Positions 29,029 to 38,339 of a stretch of DNA of 64,000 nt are shown in pieces. The notes under the pieces were generated by a model. It saw nothing but the letters and a program-made list of their open reading frames with translations, did no database searches and was not told the origin of the DNA. The DNA lies in contig NZ_LODI01000013.1 of assembly GCF_001468485.1 (NCBI RefSeq), positions 203,400 to 267,399 of the forward strand, in the 5' to 3' direction. This DNA comes from Pseudoalteromonas sp. H71 (lineage in GTDB: Bacteria; Pseudomonadota; Gammaproteobacteria; Enterobacterales; Alteromonadaceae). A program made the translations under genes and the position numbers. Position 1 is the first letter of the stretch. Each line of letters begins with the position of its first letter.

Positions 29029-30884
29029 TGATGCGATTTTTAAATAAACTATTACTTACAACAGCGTGTGCTTTTTCATGCTCAACCTATGCACTTGACG
29101 TTGAACCTACTAATTGGTGGGTAGGCATGAATAAAAACACGATTACCATCATGGTTCATGAGCAAAACATTGCAAACGAGCAAATTAAGTTAGCTAAATA
29201 TAATGGTGTTAAATTAAATAAAGTAATGCGCACAGATAACCCAAATTATGTATTTCTAAATATTAGCATTACCGATGAAGCTCAACCGGGAACGCTTAAA
29301 TTTAATAGCAGCGAAGCAAACCAAAGTTTCGAATTTCCACTACTTGCACGTGATAAAAACAGTGCAAAGCGCCAAGGCTTTACATCTAACGATACCCTTT
29401 ATTTAATCAACCCAGATCGCTTTGCTAATGGTGATGAGCAAAACGATACCGTTCCTAGCATGTTAGAAGCTGCAAATCCTAGTATAAAGGGCGGACGCCA
29501 CGGGGGTGATATACAAGGTGTTATAAACGCATTACCGTATTTAAACGATTTAGGCATTACTCAGCTTTGGTTAACGCCAGTACTTGAAAACAACATGCCA
29601 GATTATTCTTACCATGGTTATGCAATTACTGACTTTTATAAAGTTGACCCACGTATGGGCTCAAATCAGTTATATAAAACGCTCTCGGTAAAAGCAAAAG
29701 AGCAAGGCATAGGCCTTGTAATGGATATGGTACTAAACCATTTTGGCTTAGAGCATACCTGGGTTAAAGATAAACCTACCAAAGATTGGATTAACTTTAA
29801 TGGTGAGTTTAAAAAAGGTAAAAACGCTACAAGCCATGCACGCCAAACTATACAAGACCCACACGCCAGTGAGTACGACAAGCGCCAGTTTAATGATGGT
29901 TGGTTTGTAGAAACCATGCCTGATTTAAATCAGCGCCAACCACTGTTAAGTGAATATTTAATTCAAAACGCTATTTGGTGGATTGAATACGCGGATTTAA
30001 GCGGTATTCGCGTTGATACCTACTCTTACTCAGATAAAGCATTTTTGAGTGATTGGACAAAAGCCATTATGCAAGAATACCCAGATTTTAATATTGTAGG
30101 AGAGGAGTGGACCTCTAACCCTGCAATCGCCTCTTACTGGCAACGTGGTAAAAATAATCAAGATGGCTATAAATCAAGCCTACCCAGTGTGATGGACTTT
30201 TCGTTACAAGAGTCGGTAATTCAAGCGCTAAATGAAGATGAAAGTTGGAACACGGGCTGGGTTAAAGTCTATGAGTCGTTGGCGAATGACTTTTTATACC
30301 CTGATACCAATAACATTATGGTGTTTGCTGATAACCACGATATGAGCCGTGTATACACCGAGCTTGGTCAAGATGTTGCAAAAACTAAAATGGCTATGAC
30401 CCTATTTTTAACCACGCGCGGTATTGCACAAATGTATTACGGTACGGAGGTTTTACTAGATAACACCCCAAGTAAAGACCATGGTGATATTAGAATAGAT
30501 TTCCCGGGTGGGTTTAAAGGCCAAACGAGTAATGGATTTACAGGTAAAGGGCTTACCTCGCAGCAAAAAGACATGCATAAAACAATTAGCACCTTGCTTA
30601 ACTTTAGAAAAAGCAGCACTGCACTAGATAAAGGCAAGTTAGTGCACTTTACGCCTCAACAAGGTGTGTATAGTTATGCGCGTATTAGCGACGAGCAAAC
30701 TGTGTTGGTATTTATGAATAAAAACACAAAAGAGCTAGTTAAGAATATTGAGTATATGCAGGAAGTAATGCCAAAAAATGCTAAAGCGCATAACTTATTC
30801 ACCAACAAAACACAATTACTAGGTGATACAGTGGCTTTACCGGCAATGAGTGCCACCGTTTTAGTAATAAATACACCACAATAG
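29028..30884 (+). CDS. Secreted GH13 enzyme with N-terminal beta domain (cyclomaltodextrinase/neopullulanase-like)
   Basis: A 618-residue protein with a signal peptide (about 22 residues, cleavage near STYA), so periplasmic or exported. A beta-sandwich domain (about 25-105) like the N-terminal domain of cyclomaltodextrinases precedes the GH13 barrel. The barrel shows MDMVLNHFG, the nucleophile Asp330 (GIRVDTYS), the acid/base Glu359 (VGEEW) and Asp438 (FADNHDMSR). A C-terminal beta domain ends at 618. It probably cleaves maltodextrins or cyclodextrins in the periplasm. The ATG overlaps the halogenase-like stop by one base (TAATG); a second ATG follows immediately. Confidence 0.88.
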   Translation: MMRFLNKLLLTTACAFSCSTYALDVEPTNWWVGMNKNTITIMVHEQNIANEQIKLAKYNGVKLNKVMRTDNPNYVFLNISITDEAQPGTLKFNSSEANQSFEFPLLARDKNSAKRQGFTSNDTLYLINPDRFANGDEQNDTVPSMLEAANPSIKGGRHGGDIQGVINALPYLNDLGITQLWLTPVLENNMPDYSYHGYAITDFYKVDPRMGSNQLYKTLSVKAKEQGIGLVMDMVLNHFGLEHTWVKDKPTKDWINFNGEFKKGKNATSHARQTIQDPHASEYDKRQFNDGWFVETMPDLNQRQPLLSEYLIQNAIWWIEYADLSGIRVDTYSYSDKAFLSDWTKAIMQEYPDFNIVGEEWTSNPAIASYWQRGKNNQDGYKSSLPSVMDFSLQESVIQALNEDESWNTGWVKVYESLANDFLYPDTNNIMVFADNHDMSRVYTELGQDVAKTKMAMTLFLTTRGIAQMYYGTEVLLDNTPSKDHGDIRIDFPGGFKGQTSNGFTGKGLTSQQKDMHKTISTLLNFRKSSTALDKGKLVHFTPQQGVYSYARISDEQTVLVFMNKNTKELVKNIEYMQEVMPKNAKAHNLFTNKTQLLGDTVALPAMSATVLVINTPQ

Positions 30885-30890
30885 TTTGCC

Positions 30891-30904
30891 TGAATACGTA
30901 TGCA
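30891..30904. promoter_or_regulatory. LacI-type operator TGAATACGTATGCA before the GH13-lipoprotein operon
   Basis: Identical over 14 bases to the site at 24462, only seven bases after the upstream stop codon and about 65 bases before the ATG at 30969. This indicates a third regulated promoter inside the locus. Confidence 0.78.
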
Positions 30905-30968
30905 GCAACTGTATGGTTGCTGCACTAATCATTAGTATTAAGTGATACGCACTGACAAAAGACACACA

Positions 30969-32828
30969 ATGAAAAAATCAGTTTATGCACCTGCAATTTT
31001 ATGTAGCGCACTATTAATTAGTAGCTGCTCAGAAAGTAATAAAGATGAGCAACCCCAAGTAACACAGAGTAAAGCTAATGAGTTAGCTAAGCCTGTTGTA
31101 TATCAAGTTTTCACTCGTTTATTTGGTAATACGCAAACCGCCAATGTGCCATGGGGCAGCAAAGAGCAAAACGGCGTGGGCAAATTTGCCGACTTTAACA
31201 ACGCTGCGCTTAAGGGTATTAAAGAACTAGGTACCACGCACGTTTGGTATACGGGTGTATTGCATCACGCATTAGTGGGTGATTATACGCAGTTCGGTAT
31301 TTCTAAAGACGATCCTGATGTTGTAAAAGGGCGCGCTGGCTCACCTTATGCAATTAAAGACTACTACGACGTAAACCCCGATTTAGCGATTAACGTCACT
31401 AACCGAATGGGCGAATTTAGTGAGCTTATTAAACGCACACATAATCATGGAATGAAGGTCATTATTGATATAGTACCTAACCATGTGGCGCGTAACTACG
31501 AATCGCTGGGTAAGCCAAAAGGTGTTAAAGACTTTGGTGAAGAAGATGACACCAGCAAAGAGTATGATAAAAATAATAATTTTTACTATGTACCAGGAAA
31601 GTCTTTTCAAGTACCTACAGATGCTAATTACCAAGTCCTAGGTGGCAATGCTCATCCACTTGCGGACGGCTTTTTTGACGAAAACCCAGCAAAATGGACA
31701 GGTAATGGTGCAAGAGCGCCAAAACCCGACATAAATGATTGGTACGAAACCGTAAAAGTTAATTACGGTGTTAAACCAAACGGCAGTTACGACTTTCCAA
31801 CATTACCAAAAACTATAGCGACGCAAAATTATCGTGCTCATTATGAATTTTGGCAAGATAAAGAGCTTCCTAACAGCTGGTATAAATTTAGAGACATTGC
31901 ACTTTTTTGGCTCGAAAAAGGCGTTGATGGCTTTAGATACGACATGGCCGAAATGGTACCGGTTGAATTTTGGAGCTTTTTAAATTCATCAATAAAAATG
32001 CAAAAGCCAGACGCCTTTTTATTGGCTGAAGTATACAACCCGAAAATGTATCGTGCTTATATTCATCAAGGTAAAATGGATTTCCTTTACGATAAAGTCG
32101 GCTTTTACGATACATTAAAGGCCATTATGCAAGTCAAGCAGCCAGCAAACACTATTTTTGATGCGCATAAAACCGTTGCCGATATAGAGCAACACATGCT
32201 GCATTTTTTAGAAAACCATGACGAGCAACGCATTGCCAGCCCAGACTTTGCAGGAAGTGCAGCGTGGGGTAAACCCGCTATGGTGGTATCTAACTTAATT
32301 AGTCGCGCGCCAAGCTTATTATATTTTGGCCAAGATGTGGGTGAAGATGGTTCTGAAAATGCTGGATTTGGTTCGCCAACTCGCACCAGTATTTTTGATT
32401 ATATAGGCGTTCCTGCTCATCAAGCATGGATGAATAAGGGTCAGTTTGATGGTGCAAAACTCACTAACGAACAAGCTGCATTGCGTGAATACTACAAAGC
32501 AATTATGGCTTTAAATATTTTACCTGCTGTTGTGGGCGGCGATATGCAAGAGCTTACTATTACAGGCAGCGATCGTATTGTAGGGTTTAGCCGAGCGCTT
32601 GGGCAGCAAACAATTTTGGTACTCAGTAACTTTAGTGAGCAAACACAGAGTATCTCTGTTGATCTATCTCGGGATAAAGTAACAAAACTGGGTGAAAGCT
32701 CACTACTTGTTGATTTACTTGAGCAACACCAAGTGGCACTTAAAACACACTCGCAAGGCGCTACATTTAACCTGACACTTGAAGCATTTAGCAGCGCAGT
32801 ATTAACAAATAAGGCTAATAATGAATAA
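30969..32828 (+). CDS. GH13 alpha-amylase-family lipoprotein
   Basis: About 619 residues from ATG 30969; a GTG at 30942 in the same frame lacks a signal-like start. The lipoprotein signal ends in ISSC (Cys20). GH13 barrel: VVYQVFTRLFGN (about 43-54), IIDIVPNHVAR, catalytic Asp325 (GFRYDMAE), Glu354 (LLAEVYNP) and Asp418 (FLENHDEQR). A large insertion rich in Gly/Asn/Asp (about 185-285) sits in domain B. Expected to act on starch or maltodextrin at the outer membrane or in the periplasm. It overlaps the transporter gene by 8 bases. The 18 bases around its start (GACACACAATGAAAAAAT) are identical to those of the GH15 gene two genes downstream. Confidence 0.88.
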   Translation: MKKSVYAPAILCSALLISSCSESNKDEQPQVTQSKANELAKPVVYQVFTRLFGNTQTANVPWGSKEQNGVGKFADFNNAALKGIKELGTTHVWYTGVLHHALVGDYTQFGISKDDPDVVKGRAGSPYAIKDYYDVNPDLAINVTNRMGEFSELIKRTHNHGMKVIIDIVPNHVARNYESLGKPKGVKDFGEEDDTSKEYDKNNNFYYVPGKSFQVPTDANYQVLGGNAHPLADGFFDENPAKWTGNGARAPKPDINDWYETVKVNYGVKPNGSYDFPTLPKTIATQNYRAHYEFWQDKELPNSWYKFRDIALFWLEKGVDGFRYDMAEMVPVEFWSFLNSSIKMQKPDAFLLAEVYNPKMYRAYIHQGKMDFLYDKVGFYDTLKAIMQVKQPANTIFDAHKTVADIEQHMLHFLENHDEQRIASPDFAGSAAWGKPAMVVSNLISRAPSLLYFGQDVGEDGSENAGFGSPTRTSIFDYIGVPAHQAWMNKGQFDGAKLTNEQAALREYYKAIMALNILPAVVGGDMQELTITGSDRIVGFSRALGQQTILVLSNFSEQTQSISVDLSRDKVTKLGESSLLVDLLEQHQVALKTHSQGATFNLTLEAFSSAVLTNKANNE

Positions 32829-34320
32829 TCAAAATAATAATAGTGACAAGCCAAATCTAAGTTTTTGGCAAATATGGAATATGTGCTTTGGCTTTTTAGG
32901 CATACAGTTTGGTTTTGCCCTGCAAAACGGTAACGTGAGCCGTATATTTCAAACATTAGGCGCCCAAGTAGATGATATACCCATTTTATGGGTTGCTGCA
33001 CCACTAACCGGTTTAATTGTTCAGCCCATTATAGGTTATTGGAGCGATAAAACTTGGGGCCGATTTGGCCGCCGTCGTCCGTTCTTTTTTGTAGGGGCAG
33101 TGTTAACAACGCTTTCGTTATTTATTATGCCGCATTCGCCAACCCTTTGGATTGCTGCAGGTATGTTATGGATCATGGATGCCTCGATTAACGTGACCAT
33201 GGAACCTTTCAGAGCGCTGGTTGGTGATAACCTGCCAGAGAAACAACGTGCAACAGGCTATGGTTTACAAAGCTTTTTTATTGGTATTGGAGCGGTATTA
33301 GCCTCAGCATTACCCTGGATGATGACCAACTGGTTTGATGTAAGCAATACGGCAGCGGCAGGGCAAATTCCCGAGTCAGTCAAATATTCATTTTACTGGG
33401 GTGGGGTGGTTTTATTAGTAGCTGTTTTATGGACTGTGGCACGCACCAAGGAATATAGCCCAGAACAACTTGCTGAATTTGAAAAGCAAACAGCGAAGTC
33501 TACCACTGCAATTATTGCCGATATTAACTTTAACAAAGGCGCCATTATTTTTGTGGTGTTAGGTTTAGCAATTCTTGCATTAGTAATGGGGTTATCGCTT
33601 GAAAAAGAGCTTTACCTACTTGCTGGTGGTTTACTAGCATTTGGGATTGTGCAGTGGATTGCAGCAGCGCTTAAAAGTGCTAATAAAACCCAAGGTGGTT
33701 TTTACCAAGTAGTGCAAGATGTATTCACAATGCCAGAGGCCATGAAGCAGCTTGCATGGGTACAGTTTTTTAGCTGGTTTACGTTATTTGCCATGTGGAT
33801 TTACACCACTGCCGCGGTGACTAGCTTTCACTATGGTAGTAGCGATGCAACTTCTAAAGCATTTAACGATGGTGCAGATTGGGTGGGTATTTTATTTGCC
33901 GCTTACAATGGTTTTGCTGCTATTGCCGCTATGTGTATTCCGTTTTTAGTTAAAAAAATGGGTCTAAAAGGAGCGCATTGTTTTAATTTATTGCTAGGCG
34001 CGTTAGGCCTTGCAAGCTTTATGTTTATTCAAGATCCTAAAATGTTACTTATACCTATGATTGGTGTGGGCTTTGCGTGGGCCTCTATTCTATCGCTACC
34101 ATACGCTATGTTAAGTAACGCCTTACCAAGTAATAAAATGGGCGTTTACATGGGCATTTTTAACTTTTTTATTGTTATCCCGCAATTGCTAGCAGCCAGT
34201 ATTCTAGGGCTTATTTTACGTCACGCATTTTCAAATCAGCCTATTTACGCATTACTAATTGGCGCAGCCTCATTTGTCGTTGCCGCTGTAGCCGTAATGC
34301 GCGTTAAAAATTCTAATTAA
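32821..34320 (+). CDS. SLC45-like MFS sugar transporter (probable maltose/maltodextrin permease)
   Basis: A 499-residue inner-membrane protein with about 12 membrane segments. The opening SFWQIWNMCFGFLGIQFGFALQ and SDKTWGRFGRRRPFFFVGA are typical of the bacterial GPH/SLC45-type sugar:cation symporters found in maltose loci of Alteromonadales and Xanthomonadales. AAGG lies six bases before the ATG, inside the end of the upstream gene. It would take maltose or short maltodextrins from periplasm to cytoplasm, where the alpha-glucosidase acts. Substrate is inferred from context. Confidence 0.9.
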   Translation: MNNQNNNSDKPNLSFWQIWNMCFGFLGIQFGFALQNGNVSRIFQTLGAQVDDIPILWVAAPLTGLIVQPIIGYWSDKTWGRFGRRRPFFFVGAVLTTLSLFIMPHSPTLWIAAGMLWIMDASINVTMEPFRALVGDNLPEKQRATGYGLQSFFIGIGAVLASALPWMMTNWFDVSNTAAAGQIPESVKYSFYWGGVVLLVAVLWTVARTKEYSPEQLAEFEKQTAKSTTAIIADINFNKGAIIFVVLGLAILALVMGLSLEKELYLLAGGLLAFGIVQWIAAALKSANKTQGGFYQVVQDVFTMPEAMKQLAWVQFFSWFTLFAMWIYTTAAVTSFHYGSSDATSKAFNDGADWVGILFAAYNGFAAIAAMCIPFLVKKMGLKGAHCFNLLLGALGLASFMFIQDPKMLLIPMIGVGFAWASILSLPYAMLSNALPSNKMGVYMGIFNFFIVIPQLLAASILGLILRHAFSNQPIYALLIGAASFVVAAVAVMRVKNSN

Positions 34321-34329
34321 GGACACACA

Positions 34330-36741
34330 ATGAAAAAATATAACCTTATAACTGCCTCACTTTTAACATTGGGTTTAACTGCCTGCGGTGCACAAAACAC
34401 AAGCACAGATAATGAAAATATCGCTGCACAGGTTAAATCGGCACCTGGCGCGCCAGGCGCAGAGCCATTTTGGGCGTATGCAGGTAAAACAGGTATCGGC
34501 ACATCGTTTGAAGAATATAAAAACGGTCAGTACAGTGACTCAGCTGCAACAGGCAATGTATCGAAAGTGTGGTTTTCTATTGCTAAAGGGATGATCACAG
34601 AAACTATGTTTGGGCTTATTCACCAAGCACAAATAAAAGACATGCAATTTATTGTTACCGGTAAAGATTTTACGGTAACCGAGGCTGATGACTTAGACGT
34701 AACTATTGATTACTTATACAAAGATGAGCAAGGCAGACCACTTTCACTAGCTTATAAAGTAACAAGTACCGACAAGCAAGGTCGCTTTAGTTTAGAAAAA
34801 CATATATTTACCGACCCAGATACACAAACATTATTTGTACGAAGTGTATTTAATACTCAATTAGAGGGTTTAAAAGCCTACGTTAACGTTAACCCATACA
34901 TTAATAATAACGGATTAGGTGACTTTGCTAAAACAACAGAGCAAGGGCTTGTAGCTTGGGAAGGCGATAACTATTTAACATTACAATCAAGTTCACCTTT
35001 TAAAGCGCAAACCGTTAGCTTTACAGGTGAAAGTGATGGCATAAGCTCACTTAAAACAACACAAGCAATTAGCAATCAGTATACGAATACCGGTGATGCT
35101 TCAGGTAATGTAAACATGCTTGCAGAACTCGGTGATATCAGTAACAACACCACATTTGATTTAGCTTTAAGCTTTGGTAACACGCAGCAGCAAAGTATGC
35201 AGCACGGTGAGCAAAGCTTGGCAAAGGGCTATAAAGCGGTACTTGATCACTACAACGGTAAAGGCGACGAGCTAGGTTGGCAAGACTACATACAAAGTAT
35301 TGAGCCACTAGCAAGCATGGTTGAGCAAACTGCCGATAACGGCAAGCTTTTATATACCAGTGCCATGGTTTTAAAAGCACAAGAAGATAAAACACACGCG
35401 GGTGCACTTATTGCATCACTGTCAAACCCATGGGGTGAAACTGTATCTGCAAAAGAAGGTTCTACCGGTTATAAAGCGGTATGGGTGCGCGACTTTTACC
35501 AAGTAGCAATGGCATTTATGGCGCTCGGCGATACAGCCACTGCTAAAACAGCATTTGAGTACCTTGAAAAAGTACAAGTTAACAGCAATACGCCCGGCAA
35601 TAATGGCGATACTGGCTGGTTTTTACAAAAAACACATGTAGATGGTGAGCTTGAATGGGTAGGTGTACAGTTAGATCAAACCGCTATGCCTATTATGCTT
35701 GCCTGGAAGTTACATAAAGCCAATGTACTTAGCGACGATGAACTAAAAAGTTGGTACGGTAAAATGCTAAAACCGGCAGCCGATTTTTTAGTTGATGGTG
35801 GCCTTGCTAAAATTTTATGGAACGACACGCAAATTACTCCACCGGCAACACAGCAGGAGCGCTGGGAAGAGCAAGAAGGTTACTCGCCTTCTACGACGGC
35901 TGCAATTGTTGCGGGCTTGATAACAGCCAGCGATATAGCAACACTTAGCGGTGACGACAAAAACGCTAAGCGTTATTTAGAAACGGCTAAGAAGTATAAC
36001 AGCGAAATAGAATCGCAAATGTTTACTACAAAGGGTAATTTAAAAAGCGAAAATACCGATGGTGAGTACTTTATTCGAATCGGTCAGGATACTGATGCTA
36101 ATTCAGACACCAAAATTAATGCGAATAATGGCCGTGAAGGGTTTAATAAAAAGCAAATTTTAGATGGTGGGTTTTTAGAACTTGTACGCTACGGTGTGCG
36201 TGGCGCTAACGACGAAAGCATTGTTAAAACATTGCCTGAATATGACGATGAAACGCTTGATGATAACCTACAGGTAAAATATAGCTTTAGTTTTGAAGAT
36301 GGCACCGGCACATTTGCAGGCTACCGCCGCTATGGTAACGACGGTTACGGCGAAGATGAAGTAACAGGCACAAATTACGCAGAGGGCGGCGCTAACACTC
36401 CTGGGCAACGTGGTCGTGTATGGCCATTTTTCACCGGTGAACGCGGCCATTACGAAATTGCTGCAGCTAACGCTAGCAAAACACTTAATGATACTAAGCA
36501 GGCTGATATTAGAAATAGTTACGTAAAAGGTCTAGAACAGTTTGCGAATGAAGGCATGATGTTGCCTGAACAAGTTTGGGATGGCGTAGGTGTTAATAAA
36601 GCCGGTTATGAGTTGGGCGAAGGTACTAACTCAGCAACACCATTAGCGTGGACACATGCTGAGTACGTAAAGCTAGTTCGCTCATTAAGCGATAAACAAG
36701 TATGGGATTATTACCCAGTGGTAGAAAAAGCACTAAAGTAA
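34330..36741 (+). CDS. GH15 glucoamylase-like lipoprotein (glucan 1,4-alpha-glucosidase)
   Basis: An 803-residue lipoprotein with lipobox LTAC (Cys19) and AAGGA before the ATG. The N-terminal super-sandwich domain (about 45-290) begins GAPGAEPFWAYAGKTGIGTSF, the typical entry of bacterial glucoamylases. The (alpha/alpha)6 barrel follows with YKAVWVRDFYQVAMAF, GELEWVGVQLDQTAMPI, RWEEQEGYSPSTTAAIVAGL (probable catalytic acid Glu) and TPLAWTHAEYVKL near the C-terminus. It releases glucose from non-reducing ends of starch-type glucans, outside the cytoplasm. It ends the GH13 / transporter / GH15 operon; a strong terminator follows. Confidence 0.92.
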   Translation: MKKYNLITASLLTLGLTACGAQNTSTDNENIAAQVKSAPGAPGAEPFWAYAGKTGIGTSFEEYKNGQYSDSAATGNVSKVWFSIAKGMITETMFGLIHQAQIKDMQFIVTGKDFTVTEADDLDVTIDYLYKDEQGRPLSLAYKVTSTDKQGRFSLEKHIFTDPDTQTLFVRSVFNTQLEGLKAYVNVNPYINNNGLGDFAKTTEQGLVAWEGDNYLTLQSSSPFKAQTVSFTGESDGISSLKTTQAISNQYTNTGDASGNVNMLAELGDISNNTTFDLALSFGNTQQQSMQHGEQSLAKGYKAVLDHYNGKGDELGWQDYIQSIEPLASMVEQTADNGKLLYTSAMVLKAQEDKTHAGALIASLSNPWGETVSAKEGSTGYKAVWVRDFYQVAMAFMALGDTATAKTAFEYLEKVQVNSNTPGNNGDTGWFLQKTHVDGELEWVGVQLDQTAMPIMLAWKLHKANVLSDDELKSWYGKMLKPAADFLVDGGLAKILWNDTQITPPATQQERWEEQEGYSPSTTAAIVAGLITASDIATLSGDDKNAKRYLETAKKYNSEIESQMFTTKGNLKSENTDGEYFIRIGQDTDANSDTKINANNGREGFNKKQILDGGFLELVRYGVRGANDESIVKTLPEYDDETLDDNLQVKYSFSFEDGTGTFAGYRRYGNDGYGEDEVTGTNYAEGGANTPGQRGRVWPFFTGERGHYEIAAANASKTLNDTKQADIRNSYVKGLEQFANEGMMLPEQVWDGVGVNKAGYELGEGTNSATPLAWTHAEYVKLVRSLSDKQVWDYYPVVEKALK

Positions 36742-36760
36742 ACTTGTCTACTAAGTAAAG

Positions 36761-36789
36761 AAAAACCACGCTTATAGCGTGGTTTTTTT
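36761..36789 (+). terminator. Rho-independent terminator after the GH15 gene
   Basis: Stem AAAAACCACGCT / AGCGTGGTTTTTTT with loop TAT. Confidence 0.92.
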
Positions 36790-36924
36790 ATATTTAAGGT
36801 AAAGTTATATTTGAAGCAGGGTGCTGTGTATTGAATAACTTGAACTTTGGTTAAGAGATTTATTAACCAACTAAATTTTAACTAAATTTAATTCTGTTTT
36901 TCTCTAGCAAGAATTTTTAAGTGA

Positions 36925-36985
36925 AAACAAGGCGAATTTACGCGTCAATAGCGAGCCTATTGCAAATAAATTTAACGCAGTTAGT
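36925..36985. repeat. Imperfect palindromic intergenic element
   Basis: Nested inverted pieces CAATAG-CGAGC-CTATTG (36946-36962) inside GCGAATTTA / TAAATTTAACGC arms. Its style resembles short dispersed palindromic elements found between genes in Alteromonadales. No second copy was noticed in this window. Confidence 0.35.
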
Positions 36986-37038
36986 GCTAAGAATAGCTGC
37001 TTTAAATAGATATATTATCCACAGTTCAGGTTAAATAT

Positions 37039-38047
37039 TTAACTCGATCCGCGAGCAATTAACACGGGGGGTAAAAGGGTGCTTTGTACTTCTTCTTCAC
37101 GAATTAATTTTAGTAAATTTTCAACGAGCATTTGACCTGCAACGGTGGTGTTTTGCTCTATGGTTGTCAGTGGTGGGTTTACAAAGCTGGCTATAGCTAT
37201 GTTATCAAACCCGACGACTGCAACATCTTTAGGGACGTTAATATTTGCTTCTTTGAGTGCTCGAATAGCACCAATTGCGATTAAGTCGCTTGCTGCAAAT
37301 AACGCGTTAAATTTAATATTGTTGGCAATGAGTGAGCGAGTTGCATGATAGCCTGATTCTTCCGTTGAAATAGCGTTAGCCATTTTACGTTCGTTTATAG
37401 CAATATTGTTAGCTTCTAGTTCGTCTTTAAACCCCTGAAAACGAGCAAAAAATTCTGGGCTGTGGTCAGAAGCATCGCCAATAAATGCACAGTCTTGCCT
37501 GTTGTGGGCTATAAAATGAGCCGCCGCCTGTTTACCACCGCCGTAATTGTCGCAGCACACGGTTAGATCGGGTCTATTGTCTACCGTTGCACCCCAACAT
37601 ACAAATTTAGTGTTTTGATCAAGCAGGGTTTTAAACTTTGGCTGAAAGTCTATGTAATCACCGTAACCGAGTAAAATAATGCCATCGGCTCTGTGGCTAT
37701 CCTCGTAATCGGCTTGCACTGGCTGATTGAAACGACACTAATAAATCGTAACCTTCTTTTGCGCACGCGCGGGTAATGCTGCCCAGCATAGATAAAAAGA
37801 ATGGGTTTATTTGTGATTCGTCAGAAGTCGGGTCTTCAAATAATAATAAGGCTAGCGTGCTGCTTTGCTGAGTACGCAGGTTACTCGCGTTTTTGTCGAC
37901 CTTGTAATTGAGCTTTTTTGCTATGTCGTGAACACGCTTGCGTGTTTCTTCATTTACAAGCGGGCTATTTCGTAAAGCACGAGATACAGTTGATTGAGAT
38001 ACCCCTGCATAGTGGGCAATATCAAATGATGTAGCTTTACCTTTCAT
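37039..38047 (-). pseudogene. LacI-family regulator, frameshifted (probable maltodextrin-locus repressor)
   Basis: The first frame (38047 down to about 37700) gives the LacI HTH (SFDIAHYAGVSQSTVSRALR), the hinge and the start of the ligand domain up to YDLLVSFQSASASRLRG, then a stop. A second frame, shifted by +1, continues without loss from about 37719 (QADYEDSHRADGIILLGYGD) through the rest of the periplasmic-binding-like domain to RGSS at 37039. Together they make a normal 330-340 residue LacI protein. The junction is not a homopolymer; a 5-base loss (original S-D-W-Q reading) would explain it, which is an inference. The repressor is probably inactive: the first product has the HTH but not most of the effector/dimer domain. 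Its place beside the starch operon suggests it bound the TGMATACGTATGCA sites. Confidence 0.85.
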
Positions 38048-38053
38048 TATCAC

Positions 38054-38339
38054 AACTTAGTTAATGTAATACACAATAGTGCCATTTTCGTTTATTAATT
38101 AAATATTTCAAGCTTTTTGTGTTTAAAGCAAATTATTTATTGATTTGACTGTGACACCGGTGTCATAATATTTATGTTTTATCATTTTGTTGTCAAAACG
38201 AATTGGCTGTTTGTAATCGCTACAGGCAGCATTTTTTCTCTGATAGCCGCTTTAGGGTGATAGCCTAAAGTAATTACACCAATGGTTTACTATTGTAGAA
38301 CAAAAAAGCACTGATTGCTTAAACAAAAGAGATAACACC
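38054..38339. other. Divergent intergenic region, lacI-like pseudogene / glk
   Basis: 286 bases without a gene. It carries the palindrome at 38152-38165 (listed separately). No ATACGTAT-type site was seen here, so the broken regulator does not appear to have been autoregulated through that motif. Confidence 0.6.
38152..38165. promoter_or_regulatory. LacI-type operator TGACACCGGTGTCA upstream of glk
   Basis: Perfect 14-base palindrome with central CG, about 175 bases before glk. Two further identical copies lie before edd. The intact LacI regulator between glk and edd is the natural candidate to bind it. Confidence 0.82.

Noticed and set aside
30942..30968. Upstream GTG start for the GH13 lipoprotein
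   Set aside because: It would place charged residues (MIRTDKRHT) before an otherwise standard lipoprotein signal; the ATG at 30969 is better.
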